Below, piece by piece: positions 6,639 through 14,478 of a stretch of 23,866 nt of DNA. The notes under the pieces were generated by a model. That model did no database searches and had not been told where the DNA came from. It saw only the letters and a program-made list of their open reading frames with translations. Each line of letters starts with the position of its first letter. Position 1 is the stretch's first letter. The DNA lies in assembly GCA_964586135.1 (NCBI GenBank), contig CAZPGS010000008.1:1-23866 (forward strand). The letters run 5' to 3'. The translations under genes were made by a program, and so were the position numbers. The DNA is from WYZ-LMO8 sp964586135 (GTDB lineage: Archaea; Thermoproteota; Methanomethylicia; Nezhaarchaeales; WYZ-LMO8).

Positions 6639-7451
6639 ATGCGCTTCAAGGAGCTCACGATTGAGGCATTGAGGTCCGCTAGAGCTCGCTTCTTAGAGCT
6701 GAGGGGCACTGAAGAAGCCCACAGGGAGCTGGGCACGGGCGCTGGCGGCGACGTCATGAGGGTCATAGACCTGGAGGTCGAGAAGGCGATAGCTGAGTCG
6801 CTGGCTAAGAGCTTGAAAGACTTCGTCCTCGTGAGCGAGGAGAGCGGGCTCAAGACTTATGGAGGGGGCGGGCGCGTAGTCGTCGTCGACCCCTTGGACG
6901 GGAGCACGAACGTTTTGAGGGGCTATCCCGCCTGTAGCTCGGCAGTAGCGATAGCCGAGGGGATGACCTTGAGGGACGTGGTCGCAGCTGGCGTGGTGAA
7001 CCTCGTGACTGGTGACCTCTACTATGCCGAGATGGGCCTCGGGGCCTACTTGAACGACAAGAGGATGAGGCCTCGAAATACTAAGAGGGTCGAGGAGGCG
7101 TTCATAGCCTTTGAGCTGAACGTAAGGGGGCAGATAGGCGGCTACGTGTCGAGGATCGCAGAGCTCATAGAGAGAGCGAGGCACGTGAGGCTCATAGGCT
7201 CCGACGCGCTCGAGATATGCTTCGTGGCCTCGGGGACCTCGGACGCGTTCGTGGACTTGAGGGGCTTTCTGAGGGCGCCTGACTTCGCGGCCTCGGCCTT
7301 CATCCTCAAGGAGGCCGGGGGCATCATAACAGACGCTGACGGTAGGGAGTTGAATTGCAAGCTCGAGCCTAAGGCTAGGTCGGCGATGGTGGCCACTTGC
7401 ACTCCGGAGCTCCACGAAGACATAATGAAGAGGTTGAAGCGAGCTCAATGA
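6639..7451 (+). CDS. Inositol monophosphatase/archaeal FBPase-family phosphatase
   Basis: From ATG 6639 the protein has 270 residues, the usual size for the family. The frame is open upstream to GTG 6405, but that extension has no family similarity and overlaps the TATA-like GGTTTAACG near 6598. The Mg2+-dependent phosphatase motifs are complete: EESG at 67-70, VVDPLDGSTNVLRGYP at about 82-97, GSDALEICFVASGTSDAFVD at 187-206, and the last metal ligand Asp215 in APDFAAS. Archaeal members often act on both inositol-1-phosphate and fructose-1,6-bisphosphate, so it may serve gluconeogenesis or inositol lipid and solute synthesis. Which one dominates cannot be read from sequence. Confidence 0.92.
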   Translation: MRFKELTIEALRSARARFLELRGTEEAHRELGTGAGGDVMRVIDLEVEKAIAESLAKSLKDFVLVSEESGLKTYGGGGRVVVVDPLDGSTNVLRGYPACSSAVAIAEGMTLRDVVAAGVVNLVTGDLYYAEMGLGAYLNDKRMRPRNTKRVEEAFIAFELNVRGQIGGYVSRIAELIERARHVRLIGSDALEICFVASGTSDAFVDLRGFLRAPDFAASAFILKEAGGIITDADGRELNCKLEPKARSAMVATCTPELHEDIMKRLKRAQ

Positions 7452-7558
7452 GAACGCGAACGCGCTAGTAAAGCCCTCGAGACGAGGGTAAACGTTTTTA
7501 CGCTCGAGGCTAGCGCTACTATACGAGGAACCGTCGTCAAGGACGAGGTGCAGGGCCG

Positions 7559-8347
7559 TTGATACTATCACTAGCGCAAATAGTGGCGATGTTCTTCTTG
7601 GTCCTAGTCATAATCATAATCTTGGCGTCGTCGATAAGGGTGGTCTACGAGTACGAGAGGGCGGTGATATTCAGGCTCGGGAGGCTCTTGGGGGCCAAGG
7701 GCCCTGGCATCTTCTTCAGAGTGCCCATCGCGGACAAGTTCGTTAAGGTGGACTTGCGGGTCGTAACGGTAGACGTCCCGAAGCAGAGGATAGTCACCAA
7801 GGACAACGTCTCCGTCGAGGTGGACGCCGTCATATACCACAGGGTCATGGACCCTGTGAAGGCGGTGACGGCGGTGGAGAACTACGTCTACGCGACGAGC
7901 CTCTTAGGGCAGACGGTCCTCAGGGACGTCCTCGGGCAGTCGGAGCTCGACGAGTTGTTGAGCAAGAGGGAGGAGCTGAATAAGAGGCTGACGCAGACCC
8001 TCGACATCCTCACGGACCCGTGGGGCATCAAGGTCACGGCGGTCTCGATAAAGGACGTGAGCCTCCCGGAGAGCATGCTGAGGGCCATGGCCAAGCAGGC
8101 CGAGGCCGAGAGGGAGAGGAGGTCTAGGATAATAGTCGCCGAGGGAGAGCTCCAGGCCTCTAAGATCATGGCCGAGGCTGCTAGGGCTTATCAAGAGCAG
8201 CCCATAGCGCTCAGGCTCAGGGAGCTCCAGACGCTCATCGACATAGCCAGGGAGAAGAACTTGGTCATAATAGCCCCCCAAGCCCTAGGCGAGCTGGGCA
8301 CGGTGATAGGCCTGACGTCAAAGGTCGCGGAGAAGGGGAGAGGGTGA
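7559..8347 (+). CDS. SPFH/stomatin-like membrane protein
   Basis: This 262-residue protein has one N-terminal membrane helix (about residues 8-27, FFLVLVIIIILASS). The SPFH (band 7) domain follows: YEYERAVIFRLGRLLGAKGPG at 30-50, then VDLRVVTVDVPKQRIVTKDN, then the long helix with KQAEAERERRSRIIVAEGE. A short C-terminal oligomerisation segment ends the protein. Archaeal stomatins form ring oligomers and are cleaved by the NfeD-type protease encoded next to them, as described for the Pyrococcus PH1511/PH1510 pair. TTG 7559 is preceded by GAGGTG at 7545-7550. ATG 7589 is an alternative but would cut into the membrane helix. The downstream NfeD gene follows at once. Confidence 0.93.
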   Translation: MILSLAQIVAMFFLVLVIIIILASSIRVVYEYERAVIFRLGRLLGAKGPGIFFRVPIADKFVKVDLRVVTVDVPKQRIVTKDNVSVEVDAVIYHRVMDPVKAVTAVENYVYATSLLGQTVLRDVLGQSELDELLSKREELNKRLTQTLDILTDPWGIKVTAVSIKDVSLPESMLRAMAKQAEAERERRSRIIVAEGELQASKIMAEAARAYQEQPIALRLRELQTLIDIAREKNLVIIAPQALGELGTVIGLTSKVAEKGRG

Positions 8348-8395
8348 ACTGCTACGGAGCGTCGAAAGGCGCAAACCCTCTTTTTTATCTTCGCC

Positions 8396-9697
8396 TTGGC
8401 GGCCCTCGCCTCGATGATCGCTGTACAGGCCCCCTCTGAGGCAGCCTCGTCAGACCCCTCGGTCTACGTGTTGAGGATCGAGGGGACCATCACCACGGCC
8501 ACCGCGATATACGTCGAGGAGGGCTTGAAGCACGCCTCTTACGCGAGGGCCTCTGTTGCGGTCTTAATCTTGAACACTCCTGGAGGCCTCTTGGACTCGA
8601 CGATAAGGATACTGGACTTGATAGAGGAGTCGACGGTCCCCGTAATAGCCTACGTCTACCCGCCAGGGAGGGCTAGGGCCTGGTCCGCCGGGACCTACAT
8701 ATTGGTGGGCTCTCACGTGGCGGCCATGGCCAGCCACACGATCATAGGCTCATGCCAGCCAGTGGACTTCATGGGCCAGCCCATAAACAACACGAAGTAC
8801 ATAAACGCCCTCTTGAAGCTCATGGAAACCAAGGCCGAGGAGCGGGGCAGGAACGTCACGATCGCCAAGAGGTTCATAACCGAGAACTTGAACCTAAAGG
8901 CCGACGAGGCGTACAGGCTCGGGATAACGGACGTGCCGCCCGTGGATGAGCTGGAGGAGCTACTGAGCTTGGTCAACGGCATGGAGGTCAAGACCAGGGC
9001 TGGAGCGGTGAAGCTGGAGACTTCCGGCGCGGACGTAGTGGAATACGCCCCCTCTCTTAGGGTCGTGGTCTTGGCGGTGATATCCGATCCCCAGATAGCC
9101 TACATCCTCATGACAGCGGGGCTCTTTGCCCTGATATTCGGGCTGGCCTCCGGGGTCTACCCCTCTGCCATAATAGGCGCGATAATGACGGTATTGGGCG
9201 TCATAGGGCTGGGGGCTACGCCCTTGAGCCTCGGGTCGCTGGTGCTCATAGCACTCGGCCTCATACTGTTGCTCGTAGAGGCACTGACGCCCGGTTTCGG
9301 CCTCTTCGGAGTCTCGGGCACAGTATCCCTAGCGCTGGGCGCCCTCTTGATGATAGCCTTCGAGCCCACCAGATGGGTCGTGAGCCCGGAGTGGGTCGGG
9401 ACCTTCGTCTGGATAGTGGTCGCCATCACAGCCCCCATAGCGGCCTTCGCGGCCTTCATGGCCTACAAGGTCATAGAGGCCAGGAGGAGGAAGCCCGTCC
9501 TGGGAGCGATCGTGGGCGAGGTCGCCGAGGCCGTGGACGACATGAAAGAAGGAGGCGAGGGCTTCGTGATCTTCCGCGGAGAGCTGTGGATGGCGAGGGC
9601 CCTGAAGAAGGTCGTTAAAGGGTCCAAGGTGAGGATAGTCGCCAAGGAGGGTCCGAGGCTGATCGTGGAGCCGCTCGAGCGAAAATCGCAACAATGA
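8396..9697 (+). CDS. NfeD-type membrane serine protease (1510-N family)
   Basis: This is 433 residues from TTG 8396. A ClpP-like serine-protease domain comes first (about 20-200), with VLILNTPGGLLDSTIRILD, the nucleophile Ser97 in WSAGTY, and Lys134 as the likely dyad partner. Four or five membrane helices follow (about 225-365), then a C-terminal OB-fold domain (about 370-430). The partner substrate is the stomatin encoded directly upstream. The frame is open upstream from the stomatin TGA at 8345. That extension reads TERRKAQTLFFIFALAALAS, a textbook signal sequence with its basic n-region, yet it contains no ATG, GTG or TTG before 8396. The real start may be ACG at 8354, six bases after GGGTGA. 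Confidence 0.9.
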   Translation: MAALASMIAVQAPSEAASSDPSVYVLRIEGTITTATAIYVEEGLKHASYARASVAVLILNTPGGLLDSTIRILDLIEESTVPVIAYVYPPGRARAWSAGTYILVGSHVAAMASHTIIGSCQPVDFMGQPINNTKYINALLKLMETKAEERGRNVTIAKRFITENLNLKADEAYRLGITDVPPVDELEELLSLVNGMEVKTRAGAVKLETSGADVVEYAPSLRVVVLAVISDPQIAYILMTAGLFALIFGLASGVYPSAIIGAIMTVLGVIGLGATPLSLGSLVLIALGLILLLVEALTPGFGLFGVSGTVSLALGALLMIAFEPTRWVVSPEWVGTFVWIVVAITAPIAAFAAFMAYKVIEARRRKPVLGAIVGEVAEAVDDMKEGGEGFVIFRGELWMARALKKVVKGSKVRIVAKEGPRLIVEPLERKSQQ

Positions 9698-9717
9698 GCT
9701 GAAGCCTTAATCGTCGG

Positions 9718-10947
9718 CTACGAAGTGGGCTCTCGCCCCTCGACCTCCCTCTGGACGACCTCTAAAACCCTTCTCAGCGGGATCCCCAGCTCCCTTGATA
9801 TCCTCTTAAGATCTTCGTACTCGGGCTTGACCCTCAGGGTCCTGCCGTCTAAAGTCTTCGACTCCTTGACCGCGACCTCGAACCTCCTCCCGCAAACCTC
9901 CACCTCGAGCCTTCTCTCGAGGCGCTCGACCGCGCATCTGGAGGCCTCGAGGGCCCTGACGCCTAGGGTTCCGAGCTCCTCAATCAGGGCCCCAGCGAGC
10001 TCTGCGCTCTTCTCGGGCTTAGACAGGACCCTCACGACGTGCACTGGCCTGTTCTTCTTCCCCACGCCTGTCAGGACGACGACGTCTAAAGCTCCTAGCT
10101 CGAGGAGCTTCTCGACGGCATTGCCCAGCACTTCTCCAGTGACGTCGTCGACCGTCGTCTCAAGGACCACGACCCTCTCAACGGCTACGGAGCTCGGACC
10201 CTCACCCAAGACTGCTCTGAGCACGTTCGGGACGAGCTCCAAGTCCTTGGACCCAGCCCCGTAGCCAACGCCCTCGACCCTCATCGAGGGGTAGAAGTCG
10301 ACGACCCTCTTGGCCAAGTTGGTGAGGAGCGCTGCCCCCGTCGGCGTCGTGAGCTCGTGCTCAACCGCTAGGTTCGAGTAGGCGAAGCCGTGCTTGCGCA
10401 GGATCTCCAACGTCATCGGTGTGGGGATTGACAAAGGCCCGTGAGCCGTTTCCACGACGCCGTAGCCGAGGGCTGGCGGGGTGGTGTAGATCTCTGAGCC
10501 TAAGAGCCCCGACTTGTCGAGCAACGCGGCTGTCCCGACGACGTCGAATATCGTGTCCACGGAGGCTACGTCGAATAGCTCGTGCCCAGTGCCGTGGACC
10601 TTCGCCTCGGCTTCGCAGATCTCGCTCGTGACCCTTTCGACGAACCCCTTGGCGCTCTCCGACAGGTCTAGGCCCTCCAGAACCCTGTCGACGTTGCGCT
10701 TAAAGACCTCGGGCATGACCCCTCTGACGACCTCCTTCGCCTTGAGCTCGACCCTCTTGGCCCTGATCCCCTTCCTCTTCACGTCGTGGACCTCAAGCTC
10801 AAGGCCCTCGCAGTACTCGACCCCCTCCTCTATCACTGAGGCTACCTCGTAGAGGCAGTCGACGTTGCCCGTGAGGTCCACGAGGGCCCCTAAGAGCATG
10901 TCGCCTGATATGCCAGCCAGCCTCGGGTCTAGGACCAAGACCTTCAC
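9718..10947 (-). CDS. larC: LarC, nickel-pincer cofactor Ni-insertion protein
   Basis: This 409-residue protein matches LarC (DUF111). The N-terminal motif GISGDMLLGALVDL is at about 12-25. HGTGHELFDVASVDTIFDVV, ALGYGVVETAHGPLSIPTP and HELTTPTGAALL follow, and the second ferredoxin-like half (about 260-400) begins at VVVLETTVDDVTGEVLG. LarC is a CTP-dependent cyclometallase that inserts nickel into the thiocarboxylated pyridinium cofactor of lactate racemase and related 2-hydroxyacid racemases and epimerases. Some bacteria make LarC from two frames by ribosomal frameshifting, but here it is one uninterrupted frame. The start overlaps the larB stop by four bases (ATGA), showing coupled translation. 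Confidence 0.93.
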   Translation of the reverse strand: MKVLVLDPRLAGISGDMLLGALVDLTGNVDCLYEVASVIEEGVEYCEGLELEVHDVKRKGIRAKRVELKAKEVVRGVMPEVFKRNVDRVLEGLDLSESAKGFVERVTSEICEAEAKVHGTGHELFDVASVDTIFDVVGTAALLDKSGLLGSEIYTTPPALGYGVVETAHGPLSIPTPMTLEILRKHGFAYSNLAVEHELTTPTGAALLTNLAKRVVDFYPSMRVEGVGYGAGSKDLELVPNVLRAVLGEGPSSVAVERVVVLETTVDDVTGEVLGNAVEKLLELGALDVVVLTGVGKKNRPVHVVRVLSKPEKSAELAGALIEELGTLGVRALEASRCAVERLERRLEVEVCGRRFEVAVKESKTLDGRTLRVKPEYEDLKRISRELGIPLRRVLEVVQREVEGREPTS

Positions 10948-11732
10948 CTGCTCGACGACCCCCTGAACCTGGCTACCCTATTGGCTATGAGGGCCGCGGC
11001 CACCGCAGCGCCGACGCTGTTGTCTATGTTGACCACCACCAAGCCCGGCGAGCACGACTGGAGCATCGACAGCAGCGCCGCGACCCCCCTACCGCCTAGG
11101 CCGTAGCCCAGCGAAGTCGGGAGGCCTATGACCGGCACGTCGAGGACTGAGGCCAAGACCGAGGGGAGGGCCCCCTCCATCCCGGCTATCGCCACGACCA
11201 CGTCTACGTCGACCTCCAAGAGCCTCTTAGCGGCATCAAGGGTCCTGTGGAGGCCAGCTATTCCCACGTCGTGGATCGCGACCGCATCGCAACCTAGCTC
11301 CTCGACCAAGAGCCTCACCTCATCGGCTATCGGCAGGTCGGCCGTGCCGGCAGCGACTATCCCGACCCTCCCACCGTGCTTGAGCACCCTGCAGCCCCTC
11401 CTCCTGATCACGGCCACTCTGCGCGACGCGCTCAACACGACGTCGTGGTCCCCCTCGAACTTCCTCACGACCTCTAGCTGGTCCCCCCTCAGCCTAGAGG
11501 CTATGGCCCTGCCCCTAGCCTCAAGGAGGCCCTTTACGGCGAGCTCCAGTTGCTCCGCGCTCTTGTACTCGCTCAATATTATCTCCGGGACGCTCTTGCG
11601 GACCTCCCTCCCGACGTCCAACTTGAGTACGTCAGCCATCTCCTCTATCGCCAAGATCTTCAGTTGTTGCTCGGCCTCTTCCACGCTTAGGGATCCGTCG
11701 GCGACCTTCCTCAGGAGCTCTCTTAGGGCCAT
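10944..11732 (-). CDS. larB: LarB, nicotinic acid adenine dinucleotide carboxylase/hydrolase
   Basis: This 262-residue protein has an N-terminal helical part (1-110) and a PurE-like C-terminal domain. The domain includes VGIVAAGTADLPIADEVRLL at about 124-143, HDVGIAGLHRTL, AIAGMEGALPSVLASVLDVP and GLPTSLGYGLGGRGVAALLS. LarB carboxylates NaAD at pyridinium C5 and cleaves it, the first step of nickel-pincer nucleotide synthesis. ATG 11732 follows GAGGAACGG. A TATA-like CTTTTC lies near 11770-11780 on the minus strand. It is the first gene of a two-gene larBC operon. The third pathway gene, the sulfur transferase larE, and any LarA-type racemase are not in this window. Confidence 0.93.
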   Translation of the reverse strand: MALRELLRKVADGSLSVEEAEQQLKILAIEEMADVLKLDVGREVRKSVPEIILSEYKSAEQLELAVKGLLEARGRAIASRLRGDQLEVVRKFEGDHDVVLSASRRVAVIRRRGCRVLKHGGRVGIVAAGTADLPIADEVRLLVEELGCDAVAIHDVGIAGLHRTLDAAKRLLEVDVDVVVAIAGMEGALPSVLASVLDVPVIGLPTSLGYGLGGRGVAALLSMLQSCSPGLVVVNIDNSVGAAVAAALIANRVARFRGSSSR

Positions 11733-11847
11733 TTCCGTTCCTCAGAGGAGAGGGTGTTATCGGGCTTGAAAAGTTTGTTCGCCTAGTCAAGCCTTCGACG
11801 CCTTAACACCTAGCTCAAGGGTTGCTCGAGGAACGGTCCTTCGACTA

Positions 11848-11860
11848 CAAGTTTATTACC
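11848..11860 (+). promoter_or_regulatory. TATA-like box of the nucleotidyltransferase gene
   Basis: AGTTTATTACC lies about 32-42 bases before ATG 11891. It is the only AT-rich stretch in the spacer divergent from larB. Confidence 0.45.
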
Positions 11861-11890
11861 TCAAGCTTAGACTAGCTTCAGGGATCGGCG

Positions 11891-12928
11891 ATGCGCCTCT
11901 TCAGGGACAGGGACTACGTCGAGACGGTCGAGGGGCTATTCTTCACAGCGGTCGGGAACGTCCACCCGCCGAGCCACGTCATAGCCTACCTGAAGTACGT
12001 CCCGAGCCCTGACGGTAAGTGGGGGAGGGAGAAGAGGTTCAGACGAGCCCTGCCATACTACACGGTGCCGATGCTCTTAGACACGATCAGTTACTTGAAG
12101 CAGAGCTACCCTCACTACGTCGCCTTCTTCGATGAGCTCGGGGTGGAGATGTCGGCCGTGCCCTTGGGCATGGTTTCGAGGCATTACCGCCCAGAGGAGA
12201 GGCTTAGAGAGATTATCGAAGGCCCTAGGGACGAGCTAGAGAGCGTAGCCGTCGAGCTGGCTGAGGTGATAGCCGACGAGGCCGGCATACCCATTGACGG
12301 CCTCGGGGTGACGGGCTCGGTCCTCATAAAGATCCACCAGCCGTTCTCCGACGTAGACCTAGTCGTCTACGGGAGGGAGGGCGCCCTAAAGGCCAGGGAG
12401 GCCCTGCGCGAGCTCTACAAGGAGCCAAGGAGGGGCGTTCAGGGCCTATCCAGGGAGAGGTTCGAGGACCTATTGAAGAGGAGAGAGAGGCTCTTCTACC
12501 TGTCGAAGGGCGACGCCGAGGTCATATGCGCTAGGAAGTGGAACAGGGGGCTCTTCAAGGGCAGGGAGTTCTCAGTACACCCGGTGAAGAAGGAGGACGA
12601 GGTGAGGGAGTCGTTCGGGGAGTTCAGATACAAGCCCCTGGGCTTGGCCACGATAAGAGGGGTCGTGGCGGACGCCTCGGAGTCCCTCTTCATGCCCTCG
12701 AAGTGGCTCGTCGAAGAAGTCGAGTTCGTGAGCGGAGTAGGCGTGGAGGGCTTGAGGGAGGTCTGTAGCTACGAGGGGCTCTACATGGGGGTCGTGGACC
12801 CCGGAGAGAGGTTCGAGGCTCGGGGCAAGGTGGAGGCAGTCTATCGAGGGGAGAAGCTGAGCCACTACAGGCTATTGATAGGGTCGCCCGAAGCACGCGG
12901 CCACGACTACGTCAAGCCGCTCCTTTAA
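11891..12928 (+). CDS. Predicted nucleotidyltransferase (MNT fold in a larger protein)
   Basis: This 345-residue protein has a central nucleotidyltransferase core: GVTGSVLIKI (residues 139-148; Gly142-Ser143) followed by SDVDLVVYG, with Asp154 and Asp156 as the expected metal ligands. The roughly 130-residue N-terminal part (FFTAVGNVHPPSHVIAYLKY, then YYTVPMLLDTISYLKQSYPH) and the C-terminal part (FRYKPLGLATIRGVV, then HYRLLIGSPEARGHDYV) look conserved and specific. They set it apart from the minimal antitoxin MNT proteins further right. It resembles the archaeal predicted nucleotidyltransferases often grouped as COG1665, whose substrate I do not know. It stands alone. Confidence 0.7.
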   Translation: MRLFRDRDYVETVEGLFFTAVGNVHPPSHVIAYLKYVPSPDGKWGREKRFRRALPYYTVPMLLDTISYLKQSYPHYVAFFDELGVEMSAVPLGMVSRHYRPEERLREIIEGPRDELESVAVELAEVIADEAGIPIDGLGVTGSVLIKIHQPFSDVDLVVYGREGALKAREALRELYKEPRRGVQGLSRERFEDLLKRRERLFYLSKGDAEVICARKWNRGLFKGREFSVHPVKKEDEVRESFGEFRYKPLGLATIRGVVADASESLFMPSKWLVEEVEFVSGVGVEGLREVCSYEGLYMGVVDPGERFEARGKVEAVYRGEKLSHYRLLIGSPEARGHDYVKPLL

Positions 12929-13050
12929 CCCTCACCGCGTCGGCAGAGCCATCGAGGATTGTACGAATAGCTGTGGGGCGCTCCCGTCAAGGAGCTTAAG
13001 AATTGGCTACGCGGCGACGGCCGACGCTTCATAGACCTGATGGACAAGCC
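12929..13050 (+). other. Short spacer with a coding-like remnant
   Basis: On the plus strand from about 12988 one frame reads APVKELKNWLRGDGRRFIDL and continues MDKPYH without a start codon. It may be the end of a lost gene truncated by the convergent retropepsin-like gene. It is too short to identify. Confidence 0.25.
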
Positions 13051-13473
13051 TTACCACTCCTCTGGCTTGGCGGCCTCCCTCACCTTTCCTTGAGGGTCGT
13101 CCGCCAGCCTCCACAGCCCTCTCTTGATGTCCAGCAGGGCTATCCCCAGAGCGCTGGCCACGAAGTCGCTCAAGAGGACCTCGTGGACGTGAGGGTTCGC
13201 GATCACGTTGACCAAGACCCTCTTCGGCCCTCTATCGTCCAAGACCAGCTCCAGCTCGACGGACGACTCGTAGTAGGGAGCGCTCAGCTCGCCGCCGCCC
13301 GTGTCAAGTAGGGCGAAGGCCGCCTCCTCGGGAGGCCACAGGCCAAGCCTCTTGGCCAGCTCGACCGGTATGACTATGTCCGGGGCGTCGGTCTCGAATC
13401 CGCTGTTGACTAGGGCCGACGTCTCGACAGCCCTATCGCCCTTAACGAGTCTGACCCTCACTCTGCAGGCCAT
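13051..13473 (-). CDS. Retropepsin-like (clan AA) protein with Asn at the usual catalytic Asp
   Basis: This 140-residue all-beta protein has the layout of archaeal clan AA aspartic-protease-like proteins: VRVRLVKGDRAVETSALVNS, then FETDAPDIVIPVELAKRLGL, then a second half ending in SDFVASALGIALLDIKRGLW. The position where retropepsins have D-T/S-G reads Asn23-Ser24-Gly25, so classical protease activity is doubtful. A separate DTGG occurs at 57-60. The fold assignment is from the pattern of the first strand, the N/D-SG turn and the ALGIALLD end. It starts at ATG 13473, one base after the stop of a 41-codon gene, so the two form a tight operon. Confidence 0.6.
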   Translation of the reverse strand: MACRVRVRLVKGDRAVETSALVNSGFETDAPDIVIPVELAKRLGLWPPEEAAFALLDTGGGELSAPYYESSVELELVLDDRGPKRVLVNVIANPHVHEVLLSDFVASALGIALLDIKRGLWRLADDPQGKVREAAKPEEW

Positions 13474-13474
13474 C

Positions 13475-13600
13475 TTAATGCCCCTTGCGCTGAGGTATCA
13501 GGAGTATCTTCTTCATGTAGCCCAGCCTCTTCCTGGGCCTCGAGATCCTCCTGAGCCTCCTCAGCACCTCGAGCTCCTCGTCGCTGAGGGCCTTGGGCAA
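13475..13600 (-). CDS. 41-residue basic protein upstream of the retropepsin-like gene
   Basis: Reading from TTG 13600 the product begins MPKALSDEELEVLRRLRRIS, continues RPRKRLGYMKKILLIPQRKG and ends in His. It is strongly basic. AGGTGA precedes the TTG by about five bases. The stop TAA is followed after one base by the ATG of the next gene. A TATA-like CGATATAAGC lies near 13633-13642 on the minus strand. Strong start signals, tight coupling and the amphipathic pattern support a real small gene. The arrangement resembles a small regulator or antitoxin-like partner, but no function is known to me. Confidence 0.6.
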   Translation of the reverse strand: MPKALSDEELEVLRRLRRISRPRKRLGYMKKILLIPQRKGH

Positions 13601-13722
13601 CCTCTCACCTGAGATCTGTACTGCTTAGGTGCTTATATCGTCTTTGAAAGGTGAGCGCGGACGCTAATGAAGGGCTCGTCGAATGATGTTTGAGTAAAGG
13701 TAGTAACGAGCCTTAGCGAGCC

Positions 13723-14190
13723 TCAATCGTCCTCGATTACCCTCACTTCACGAAGCGCTTGCCTGAGCTTAGTGATTGCCTCGTCGTAGACCTCGAAGCC
13801 CCGCTCTACGGCGTCTACTACGAAGGAGTTCTCGCTCCTGATGTCGTCAACGACCTCCTCCAGCGAGTAGACCATCACCTCGACGTTGACGTCCTTGATT
13901 GCCGTTAGCATAAGCCTATCGCTCTTGCTGGGGCCACATTGATTATGATCGGTAGGTCTATGTCGCTAAGCCCTTCGCATTAGCTCGTCAGATGCGTCAG
14001 CGACGCTCTTGGCCTCTTCTACAACTTTAAGACGCTATGCACCAAGCTGTAGCTCTTGAGCCTCTTAATCAGGAGGGCCTTTTCGCATGCTTGACGTGAG
14101 AGGAAGGCGACCTTACCATACCTCTAAAGTTATAGAGGTCTCGCGCTCTGAAGCAGTCGTCGAGCGCCTCCTCAAGCCAGCCCCGTACCC
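13723..14190 (-). pseudogene. Decayed HEPN-MNT toxin-antitoxin pair
   Basis: Minus-strand reading gives a HEPN domain in pieces: VRGWLEEALDDCFRARDLYN, a frame change near 14105-14115, YGKVAFLSRQACEKALLIKR then LKSYSLVHS, another frame change, and VVEEAKSVADASDELMRRA ending in TAG. The TAG overlaps the middle of an MNT-type nucleotidyltransferase. Its SDIDLPIII metal-site segment runs into a third frame change, followed by SKSDRLMLTAIKDVNVEVMV and DEAITKLRQALREVRVIEDD (13723-13911). The HEPN C-terminus and the MNT N-terminus with its GS motif are missing, as if deleted. At least three frame breaks rule out a functional pair. It differs clearly from the two intact pairs at 21-23 kb. Confidence 0.75.
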
Positions 14191-14249
14191 TCGTAACTCA
14201 ACGTTGGCTCCTAACATATAGGGTGCGTAGCTCTGTAAGCGAGCCCTTT

Positions 14250-14477
14250 CTACGTCTCTATTCTCTTATTTCTCATTATTAATGGTGAAAAGAACGCCAT
14301 TAGTAGTGCCGATATGAATGCTAAAAGTAGCGAGTCTGGATACGGCTTTGGCTCTGTATACCCGATGTAATGTGGAAGAACCGTGAACACCAGCACATAG
14401 GCTGGAATCGCCACAATGAGAAAACTAATGAAGGCTGGAAGAAAAAGCCTCTTCAACCTCCTTAGGTAGAGCCTCAT
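14250..14477 (-). CDS. Small two-helix membrane protein
   Basis: This 75-residue protein has a basic N-terminus (MRLYLRRLKRL), a membrane helix at about 12-33 (LPAFISFLIVAIPAYVLVF), and a short loop with TEPKPYPDS. A second helix follows at about 49-68 (LLLAFISALLMAFFSPLI), then a basic tail. ATG 14477 is preceded by AAGGTGG, but that site lies in one arm of a perfect hairpin (14482-14499). Base composition here is visibly more A+T rich than in neighbouring genes. No family is recognised. It may be the partner of the disrupted membrane reading frame directly upstream. Confidence 0.55.
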   Translation of the reverse strand: MRLYLRRLKRLFLPAFISFLIVAIPAYVLVFTVLPHYIGYTEPKPYPDSLLLAFISALLMAFFSPLIMRNKRIET

Positions 14478-14478
14478 T

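Noticed and set aside
6693..7571. 292-residue frame opposite the phosphatase gene
   Set aside because: It is antisense to a clear gene in a GC-rich sequence, has no motifs, and its composition mirrors the sense codons.
8381..8386. T6 run as a terminator between the stomatin and NfeD genes
   Set aside because: The run encodes Phe-Phe in the NfeD signal sequence, and the two genes are almost certainly one operon.
9725..10264. 179-residue serine- and threonine-rich frame opposite larC
   Set aside because: It is a shadow of the larC coding strand. Serine and threonine richness is a codon artefact.
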